Assembly (NCBI GenBank): GCA_934454405.1
Contig: CAKSFN010000017.1
Span: forward strand, 1-43,600
Source of the DNA: an uncultured Eubacteriales bacterium
GTDB lineage: Bacteria; Bacillota; Clostridia; Oscillospirales; UBA644
Reading direction: 5' to 3'
Length of the DNA: 43,600 bases
A program made the translations under genes and the position numbers. The notes under the pieces are model-generated. The model did no database searches and had not been told where the DNA came from. It worked only from the letters and a program-made list of their open reading frames with translations. Shown in pieces: positions 38,017 through 43,600 of this stretch. Each line of letters starts with the position of its first letter. Position 1 is the first letter of the stretch.

Positions 38017-38441
38017 AATCCGTGTCCCTCCGCCGTTATAATCCGCTCGTCGGGAGCGGAACCGTATTCAATGTTTATTCTTATCGGCTCGGTCGCCAGC
38101 GCGGCGTCCGCGAGTTCGCTCCATTCTATAAACACGCAGTTACGCTCGTTCACATCCTCGAAAAAGCCGACCGAATACAGATCGTCCTCATCGGTTATTC
38201 TGTAAAGGTCGTAATGCAAAACGGGAAACGGCAAGCCTTTTTCGTAACGGTGACAAACAGCGAAAGTCGGACTTGTTACCTCGCCCCCGTAGCCGAGAGC
38301 GCTTAAAACACCTTTGACGAAGTGGGTTTTTCCCGCGCCGGGCTGACCGTTAAGGCAAACAACGGTTCCCGCCGAAAAAAGGGGCGTCAGACTTTTTGCA
38401 AACGCCATTGTCTGCGCTTCCCCGCGCGTTACGACTTTCAT
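38013..38441 (-). CDS. tsaE: tRNA threonylcarbamoyladenosine biosynthesis ATPase TsaE
   Basis: A P-loop ATPase of the t6A machinery, 142 residues from the ATG at 38441 (a GTG at 38453 is possible but would coincide with the predicted transcription start). The Walker A motif is GQPGAGKTHFVKG, with the following switch TSPTFAVCHRYE and the Walker B-like HYDLYRI, then FIEWSE. It regulates the TsaB-TsaD complex. Own promoter at 38459-38487, just beyond the end of hemW. Confidence 0.95.
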   Translation of the reverse strand: MKVVTRGEAQTMAFAKSLTPLFSAGTVVCLNGQPGAGKTHFVKGVLSALGYGGEVTSPTFAVCHRYEKGLPFPVLHYDLYRITDEDDLYSVGFFEDVNERNCVFIEWSELADAALATEPIRINIEYGSAPDERIITAEGHGL

Positions 38442-38458
38442 ATTTTTCACCACCGCAT

Positions 38459-38487
38459 ATTATACATCATTTTTTTTCGGATTGCAA
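38459..38487 (-). promoter_or_regulatory. Internal promoter for tsaE-tsaB
   Basis: Minus strand TTGCAA (38482-38487), 17-base spacer, TATAAT (38459-38464). The predicted start lies only about 10 bases before the tsaE ATG. Confidence 0.6.
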
Positions 38488-38493
38488 TACCAT

Positions 38494-39585
38494 TTATTCA
38501 AATTCGGAAAGTTTCACAATTATTGCGTTTGAGACGAGGAATCCCTCGTCGGTAAGACTGAAACCCGAAGGCGTTTCTTCGGTCAGACCGAAACTTTCGA
38601 GGCTTTTGATAAAACGGCGCTGTTCGGGACTTAAATCCCGCGCCGAAACGCCGTCGGAGGTCCGTAAAGAAAGCATTATCCGCTCGTTCTTCAGGTCTTT
38701 GACGCTTAAAACCTCTTCTGTTTCGGGTTCGACGATACCGTTTTTCTTTATAAAATCTTCAAGCGCTTCGGGAAACTTATATCTTCTTTTACCGTCAAAG
38801 CCCGACGCGCCGCAGCCGAAGCAAATATACGGAACGCCTTGCCAATAAGACGAGTTGTGGATCGCGCGAAAGCCTTTTTTCGCAAAATTCGAGACTTCGT
38901 AATGCTCGTATCCCGCATTTTCAAGCGTTTTGCAGGCTTGCAGATAAAAACGCCGCTGGGTCTCGCCGTCGGCTTCCCCGATTCCTCGCTTGCCGAACAC
39001 CGTGTTTTTTTCGACTTTGAGAAGATACGCTGAAATATGCTCGGGAGACAGCGAAAGCATTTTGTCAAGAGAATAAGCGAGAGTTTCTTCCGTCTGCGAC
39101 GGTATCGCAAGCATCAGATCGAGACTTATATTCCGCGCTCCGCATTTACGGAGCGTTTCAAACGCTTTTTCGCATATTTTTGAGCTGCCGCGGCGTCCGA
39201 GAAGAGAGAGTTCGCCGTCGCAGAAAGACTGCACGCCCATACTGAAACGCCCGACGCCGCGTTCGATAAGAAACCGAACGAGAGCGTCCGTTACGTTTTC
39301 GGGGTTCATTTCAACGGTTATCTCGGCGTCTTTTTCAACGGAAAACCGCGCGCGAACGGCGTTGAGAATGCGTCCGAGCTGTTCCGCGGACAAAACGGAG
39401 GGCGTGCCGCCGCCGATATATACCGAGCGGACAAAGCCGCCGTGATCAGAATGTTTTATCTGATTTTCAAGCGCGCAGACATAATCTTCACGCACTTTTT
39501 CGGAGCGCGCCTGCGAATAAAAATCGCAATACGCGCATTTCGAACCGCAAAACGGGACGTGAATGTAAGCGCCGACGCTATTCAT
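38494..39585 (-). CDS. hemW: Radical SAM protein HemW (coproporphyrinogen oxidase-like)
   Basis: A 363-residue radical SAM protein. The start at 39585 (MNSVGAYIHVPFCG) is chosen because the family begins a few residues before the 4Fe-4S motif Cys13-x3-Cys17-x2-Cys20 (CGSKCAYC); the upstream open frame lies over lepA. YIGGGTPSVL, EMNPENV and MGVQSF are typical SAM-barrel motifs. HemW is usually a haem chaperone rather than the oxygen-independent coproporphyrinogen oxidase it was named for. It overlaps the lepA stop by 8 bases, and lepA-hemW adjacency is common in Firmicutes. Confidence 0.95.
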   Translation of the reverse strand: MNSVGAYIHVPFCGSKCAYCDFYSQARSEKVREDYVCALENQIKHSDHGGFVRSVYIGGGTPSVLSAEQLGRILNAVRARFSVEKDAEITVEMNPENVTDALVRFLIERGVGRFSMGVQSFCDGELSLLGRRGSSKICEKAFETLRKCGARNISLDLMLAIPSQTEETLAYSLDKMLSLSPEHISAYLLKVEKNTVFGKRGIGEADGETQRRFYLQACKTLENAGYEHYEVSNFAKKGFRAIHNSSYWQGVPYICFGCGASGFDGKRRYKFPEALEDFIKKNGIVEPETEEVLSVKDLKNERIMLSLRTSDGVSARDLSPEQRRFIKSLESFGLTEETPSGFSLTDEGFLVSNAIIVKLSEFE

Positions 39586-41386
39586 CGAGTTTAAGCACGG
39601 ACATAAACGCCTCCTGCGAGAGTTCGACGCTGCCGACCTGCCGCATACGCTTTTTGCCCTCTTTCTGCTTTTCAAGCAGTTTTTTCTTTCGCGTTATATC
39701 GCCGCCGTAGCATTTCGCAAGAACGTCCTTGCGCACGGCTTTGACCGTTTCGCGGGCAATTATCTTGCCCCCGATTGCCGCCTGTATCGGAATTTCGAAA
39801 AGCTGACGAGGAATGTTTTCCTTGAGTTTTTCGGCTATACGTCTGCCTCTCGCGTAGGCGCGTTCTTCGGGCACGATAAAGGAAAGCGCGTCCACTATCT
39901 CGCCGTTCAGAAGAATATCGAGTTTGACAAGCTTCGAAGGCTTGTATTCCTCAAACTCATAGTCGAGCGACGCATACCCTCTCGTCCGTGATTTCAGCGC
40001 GTCGAAGAAATCATAAATTATCTCGTTGAGCGGGAGCGAATAGTGAATATTGACGCGCGTATCGTCCAGATACTGCATATTTTTGAATATGCCGCGACGC
40101 TCCTGACAAAGCTCCATTATCGCGCCCACATAGTCCGACGGCGCGATTATATCCGCTTTCACAAACGGCTCTTCCGCAATTTCTATCACGTCGGAACGGG
40201 GATAATTTGTGGGGTTCGCTATCATTTCAACGGTTCCGTCGGTCAGCGTTATTCTGTAAATAACGGACGGCGCGGTCGTTATAAGATCAAGATTGTATTC
40301 GCGTTCGAGGCGTTCCTGTATAACCTCCATGTGAAGAAGTCCGAGAAAGCCGCAGCGGAAGCCGAAGCCGAGCGCGGCTGAGCTTTCGGGCTCAAATTCA
40401 AGGGAAGCGTCGTTAAGCTTGAGTTTTTCGAGCGCGTCGCGCAAGTCTCCGTATTTGGAGCCGTCGGCGGGATAAATTCCGCTGAAAACCATCGGCTGCG
40501 CCTTTTTATAGCCGGGCAGCGCGTTTTCCGTGGGGTCAAGGGCAAGTGTTACGGTGTCTCCGACCTCGGCATCCTTGACGTTTTTGATGGACGCTGTTAT
40601 ATAGCCGACGTCACCTGCTGAAAGTTCGGCGACGGGATCGAACCCGAACGGGCGAAGAGAGCCGACTTCGACAACTTCCATTTCCGCGCCGGTCGCCATC
40701 ATTCTGATGATGTCGCCTGCCTTAACCTTTCCGTCAAACACGCGGACATAAACGATAACGCCGCGATAAGAGTCGTAAACAGAGTCGAAAATAAGCGCTT
40801 TGAGCTTGCCCTCGCTGTTCCCCTTCGGCGCGGGGATACGGGCAACTATCGCCTCCATAACATCAACAATGTTTATTCCGGTCTTCGCGGATATTCGGGG
40901 AGCATCCTCCGCAGGAATACAGATAATGTCCTCGATTTCCTTTGCCGCGCGGTCGGGGTCGGCGTTTATCAGGTCGATTTTGTTGATAACGGGAACAACT
41001 TCAAGGTCGTGGTCAAGCGCAAGAAAGGCGTTTGCAAGAGTCTGCGCCTCGACGCCCTGCGATGCGTCAACGATAAGAATCGCGCCCTCGCAGGCGGCAA
41101 GAGAACGGGAGACCTCGTAGTTGAAATCGACGTGTCCCGGGGTGTCTATCAAATTAAAAATATATGTTTTTCCGTCCTTGGCTTCGTATTCAAGCTTAAC
41201 GGCGCGCGCTTTTATGGTTATTCCGCGTTCGCGCTCAAGATCCATATTGTCGAGAAGCTGTTCCGCCATTTCGCGTGAAGAAACGGTTTTTGTCATTTCA
41301 AGAATGCGATCCGCCAGCGTGGATTTGCCGTGGTCGATGTGCGCGATTATGCAAAAATTTCTTATATTTGAGGTGTCCTTTGACAT
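39578..41386 (-). CDS. lepA: Elongation factor 4 (LepA)
   Basis: Translational GTPase of 602 residues from the ATG at 41386 (GGAGG 8 bases upstream; the open frame extends to 41428). G1 AHIDHGKSTL, switch region RERGITIKA, G3 DTPGHVDF and G4 NKID are all present. The C-terminal LepA-specific domain with GGKIIARETVKAVRKDV follows, ending in VELSQEAFMSVLKLDE. It acts on stalled or initiating ribosomes. Own promoter; head of the lepA-hemW(-tsaE-tsaB) unit. Confidence 0.98.
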   Translation of the reverse strand: MSKDTSNIRNFCIIAHIDHGKSTLADRILEMTKTVSSREMAEQLLDNMDLERERGITIKARAVKLEYEAKDGKTYIFNLIDTPGHVDFNYEVSRSLAACEGAILIVDASQGVEAQTLANAFLALDHDLEVVPVINKIDLINADPDRAAKEIEDIICIPAEDAPRISAKTGINIVDVMEAIVARIPAPKGNSEGKLKALIFDSVYDSYRGVIVYVRVFDGKVKAGDIIRMMATGAEMEVVEVGSLRPFGFDPVAELSAGDVGYITASIKNVKDAEVGDTVTLALDPTENALPGYKKAQPMVFSGIYPADGSKYGDLRDALEKLKLNDASLEFEPESSAALGFGFRCGFLGLLHMEVIQERLEREYNLDLITTAPSVIYRITLTDGTVEMIANPTNYPRSDVIEIAEEPFVKADIIAPSDYVGAIMELCQERRGIFKNMQYLDDTRVNIHYSLPLNEIIYDFFDALKSRTRGYASLDYEFEEYKPSKLVKLDILLNGEIVDALSFIVPEERAYARGRRIAEKLKENIPRQLFEIPIQAAIGGKIIARETVKAVRKDVLAKCYGGDITRKKKLLEKQKEGKKRMRQVGSVELSQEAFMSVLKLDE

Positions 41387-41433
41387 CCTTTGAACCTCCG
41401 TTCGGAAAAATGCTCTGTAATACTCCACTTTAT

Positions 41434-41462
41434 ATAATACAATATTTTATCCGCCCTGTCAA
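41434..41462 (-). promoter_or_regulatory. Promoter of lepA
   Basis: Minus strand perfect TTGACA (41457-41462), 17-base spacer, TATTAT (41434-41439). Confidence 0.7.
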
Positions 41463-41500
41463 GCATTTCAGAACTATTTTCAATCTTTGTCCCGTCGGGC

Positions 41501-41529
41501 TTGACAGTCCGCGCCGTATATGATAAAAT
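41501..41529 (+). promoter_or_regulatory. Promoter of the helical-repeat membrane protein gene
   Basis: Perfect TTGACA (41501-41506), 17-base spacer, TAAAAT (41524-41529). It is divergent from the lepA promoter. Confidence 0.75.
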
Positions 41530-41576
41530 TTCAATATGATGTTTTGGGAACCATTCCGACGGAAAGAGGTCATATA

Positions 41577-42608
41577 ATGAAAAAAACGGTCGTATCTCTC
41601 GCAGTTCTTATCTCGATGATTTTTGCGCTCGCGCTGCCTTTTTATGCGGCGGCAATCAATCTGTCGACGGAGATCGACGGGATACTCAACCATTATACGG
41701 CAAAAACGACCTCGATTGAGGACTGGAACGAGATCGTTGCGTTTTCGAGCGTAAACGCCGTCAAAGGTTCGGCTCTCAAAGAACCCGAACTCAACGAAAA
41801 CGATCCCGTCACGCTCGCGAAATTCATTCTTTCGAGACTTGCGCTCAATATCAAGCCGAACGAAACGTCTTCCGTCGGCGACCCCGTCGCGAAGCTTGCG
41901 TCAAAGCAAAAAGAGGATGGCTCTTTTTACGGAAACGATTTGTACGGCACGGTTCTTTGCGCGCTGGCGCTTCAGGGCGCGCAGACGAAAGAGGGAGACG
42001 AAAGCGTTATATATTCGGCAAAACAGGCAACGAGGCATATCCTCTCCCTGCAGAAGGAAAGCGGCGCTTTTTCCGAAAATATGAAAACGCACGCTCTTTG
42101 TATAACATATATTTCCGCTTTCACCGAAAACAACGACGATGTTGCGCGGGCGCTTGACAAAGCGGCAAAGTTTATCGGAAACAAATACGGAGATAAAGAA
42201 ACGCTTGAAACAGCGGCAACGGAAGACATCGCTTTTGCGATAGCGGCGCTCGTCGATTCCGAAAAAGCGAAAAGGCTTAACGAATTTGCCGCATACGGAG
42301 ATTTGCCGTCTGTTCTTGTGTCAAGGAAAAATTCCGACGGAATATACAGGGCGACCGCGGCGGCGGCAGACAGCGACAAAGCGTCCACACTGGCGGCTCT
42401 TATCGCATACGACGCCCTTTCAGACGGGAAAAGCGTTTGGCGAAGCCTTGAAGATTACGGCGGCGTCAACGAAAATATGTGGGAAAAGCTGAAATGGTTC
42501 GCGCTCGGCTTCGGCGCGCTTGTTCTGCTTTCGATAATCTTCTGGTTCTACATTATGTTCGGCAGAAAAAAATACAGAGACGACGCGCAGGGCGCAATAG
42601 GAAAATAA
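41577..42608 (+). CDS. Exported membrane-anchored protein with terpene-cyclase-like helical repeats
   Basis: A 343-residue protein from the ATG at 41577 (AAAGAGG upstream). It has a signal peptide (about 1-25), an extracytoplasmic domain (about 26-300) and a single C-terminal TM helix (about 308-328) with a GRKKYR cytosolic tail. The outer domain shows repeated helix-pair units with KEDGSFYG, KESGAFSEN and NSDGIYRAT turns, spaced roughly 65-120 residues. These are like QW-type repeats of the prenyltransferase/squalene-cyclase toroid fold also found in secreted Firmicutes proteins. No catalytic DxDD or metal motif is seen, so it is probably a binding or structural protein. The next gene starts 11 bases later; they form an operon. 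Confidence 0.75.
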   Translation: MKKTVVSLAVLISMIFALALPFYAAAINLSTEIDGILNHYTAKTTSIEDWNEIVAFSSVNAVKGSALKEPELNENDPVTLAKFILSRLALNIKPNETSSVGDPVAKLASKQKEDGSFYGNDLYGTVLCALALQGAQTKEGDESVIYSAKQATRHILSLQKESGAFSENMKTHALCITYISAFTENNDDVARALDKAAKFIGNKYGDKETLETAATEDIAFAIAALVDSEKAKRLNEFAAYGDLPSVLVSRKNSDGIYRATAAAADSDKASTLAALIAYDALSDGKSVWRSLEDYGGVNENMWEKLKWFALGFGALVLLSIIFWFYIMFGRKKYRDDAQGAIGK

Positions 42609-42619
42609 AGGTGAGAAAT

Positions 42620-43417
42620 ATGGAAAAATTCAAGCTTTGGAACACCGCTCCCGAAAACGGAGAACGCGTTTTGCCGAAGCAGGAGCCCGAACTGCTGTAC
42701 TATCCGCGCGAAGGCGCGAAAAGCTGCGTTATAGTGTTCCCCGGCGGCGGATATGTCAATCTCTGCGACGACTACGAGGGCTCGGAGCTCGCGGAGTGGC
42801 TGAACACGAAAGGCGTCGCGGCTTTTGTTTTGAGATACAGAGTTCTTCCCTATCATTACCCCTGCCAGCTTGCGGACGCTCACAGGGCGATACGGTTTGT
42901 GAGATACAACGCGGAGCGTTTCGGCATAGACAGGGACAAAATAGGCGCGATGGGCTTTTCCGCGGGCGGCAACCTTGTTGCGCAGGCGGCAACGCAGGAA
43001 CATACGCCGCTCGAAAATGCGGAAGACCCCGTTGACGCGGAAAGCGCAAAGCTGAACGCGCAGATTCTTTGCTATTCCGTTTCCACGTTTTCCGACGTCA
43101 CGCACCGCGGAACGATGGAAAATTTCCTCGGAGATCTCGGAGAGGAAGGCAGGGACGCGTTTTCGCCCGACAAAAACATTTCAAAGGAGTTCACCCCTCC
43201 CGCATTTATATGGCACACCTTCGAGGATGAGCTTGTAGATGTTCGCAACGCCCTGCTCTACGCCTCGGCGTGCAAAGAAAAAGACGTGCCTTTTGAATTG
43301 CACGTTTTTCCGAACGGAAGGCATGGGCTCGGTCTTGCGCAGTCTCTACCGGAATCGGCGGGACAGTGGCCGGAGTTGCTGTGCAATTGGCTGAAGCTCA
43401 TAGGTTTTATCTATTAA
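42620..43417 (+). CDS. Alpha/beta hydrolase, acetyl-esterase-like
   Basis: A 265-residue cytoplasmic hydrolase from the ATG at 42620 (AAAGGTGA upstream). The oxyanion motif PGGGYV is at 41-46; the nucleophile elbow GFSAGG has Ser114; the acid is probably Asp203 (HTFEDELV) and the base His235 (GRHGLGLA). It resembles the acetyl-xylan-esterase/BD-FAE group that removes acetyl groups from sugars, often annotated as esterase/lipase. No signal peptide. Follows the helical-repeat gene in one operon and ends before a hairpin of the repeat element. The acyl substrate is unproven. Confidence 0.92.
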   Translation: MEKFKLWNTAPENGERVLPKQEPELLYYPREGAKSCVIVFPGGGYVNLCDDYEGSELAEWLNTKGVAAFVLRYRVLPYHYPCQLADAHRAIRFVRYNAERFGIDRDKIGAMGFSAGGNLVAQAATQEHTPLENAEDPVDAESAKLNAQILCYSVSTFSDVTHRGTMENFLGDLGEEGRDAFSPDKNISKEFTPPAFIWHTFEDELVDVRNALLYASACKEKDVPFELHVFPNGRHGLGLAQSLPESAGQWPELLCNWLKLIGFIY

Positions 43418-43444
43418 ACAAAAAACTCAAAATACAAACAAAAC

Positions 43445-43600
43445 GGGGCTGTAAAAAAAACGCAAGTTTTTTTTACAGCCCCTTTGGGGATAGGAAAAAA
43501 GGTTCAGAATGGGTGAATCGAGTCCATGGCTGATGATATTCGAACTCTCATCGGTTTTAACGGGCGGATTTTCGCCCTGACTTTCGCAAAAGCCTTGTAA
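43445..43600 (+). repeat. Interspersed repeat, left part, running to the window edge
   Basis: Bases 43445-43521 match 22138-22214 with about two differences, including the perfect 16-bp hairpin (43445-43460 with 43467-43482) that probably terminates the esterase operon. After GGGTGAATCGA the sequence diverges from the other copies but again reaches a GATTTTCGCCC that can pair back. The right end, if any, lies outside the window. Confidence 0.75.

Noticed and set aside
1..43600. CRISPR arrays, tRNA genes, transposase or phage genes
   Set aside because: No regularly spaced repeats, cloverleaf-like sequences, or integrase, transposase or phage protein motifs were seen on either strand.

Overview
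The window looks like a chromosomal segment of a low-oxygen, Gram-positive member of the Firmicutes (class Clostridia, probably an uncultured gut-type Oscillospirales/Eubacteriales lineage). The evidence is a T-box leader in front of valyl-tRNA synthetase, sortase-assembled LPXTG pili, strong AGGAGG-type ribosome binding sites, near-consensus TTGACA-17-TATAAT promoters, a CwlD-like cell-wall amidase, and a rubrerythrin/flavodiiron/rubredoxin set of the kind strict anaerobes use against oxygen. Placement below class is inference. No phage, transposase gene, CRISPR array or tRNA gene was seen.

Layout. 1-147: a strong leftward promoter and leader that look like the start of an rRNA operon running off the left edge. 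394-4218: a DUF2461 protein and a GH123/DUF4091-like lipoprotein. 4366-6469: an OmpR-type two-component system. 6640-9655: promoter, T-box (GUA specifier), valS and terminator. 9669-11704: a Ktr/Trk potassium uptake pair. 11776-11997: a short repeat element flanked by a 25-bp direct repeat. 12033-19980: a leftward sortase-pilus operon (large adhesin, LPTTG backbone pilin, two class C sortases, a minor membrane-anchored pilin-like protein). 20425-22131: an M3 peptidase. 22136-22400: a full-length copy of the repeat element. 22410-23225: a GNAT acetyltransferase.

23405-27538 is an overlapping amino-sugar operon, glmM-(hexapeptide acyltransferase)-glmS, whose GlmM carries an N-terminal XRE DNA-binding domain. 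A perfect 15-bp palindrome sits just downstream of the candidate promoter. This is the best candidate for an undescribed system: an enzyme-regulator fusion that could couple UDP-GlcNAc precursor synthesis to transcription of its own operon. The glmS ribozyme often used for this in Firmicutes has no room directly in front of glmS.

27990-34196 is a redox region. It holds a Crp/Fnr regulator divergent from a ferredoxin-like protein with an operator placed to activate one and repress the other, a DtxR/MntR-size regulator with iron-type metal ligands, a Gfo/Idh/MocA (GH109-like) protein, and an operon of flavodiiron-flavin reductase-rubredoxin fusion, reverse rubrerythrin, BFD-like [2Fe-2S] protein and a small rubredoxin. 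34526-43417 is mostly housekeeping: CwlD-like amidase, RadC, Upp, RpiB, TsaB, TsaE, HemW, LepA, then a secreted helical-toroid-like membrane protein and an alpha/beta hydrolase. The right end (43445-43600) begins another copy of the repeat.

Most transcription units are short and end in clear hairpins. Three operons (glm, crp/ferredoxin, flavodiiron) each have their own perfect palindrome at a position that makes sense for a local regulator. All functional calls come from reading motifs by eye; no database search was possible.
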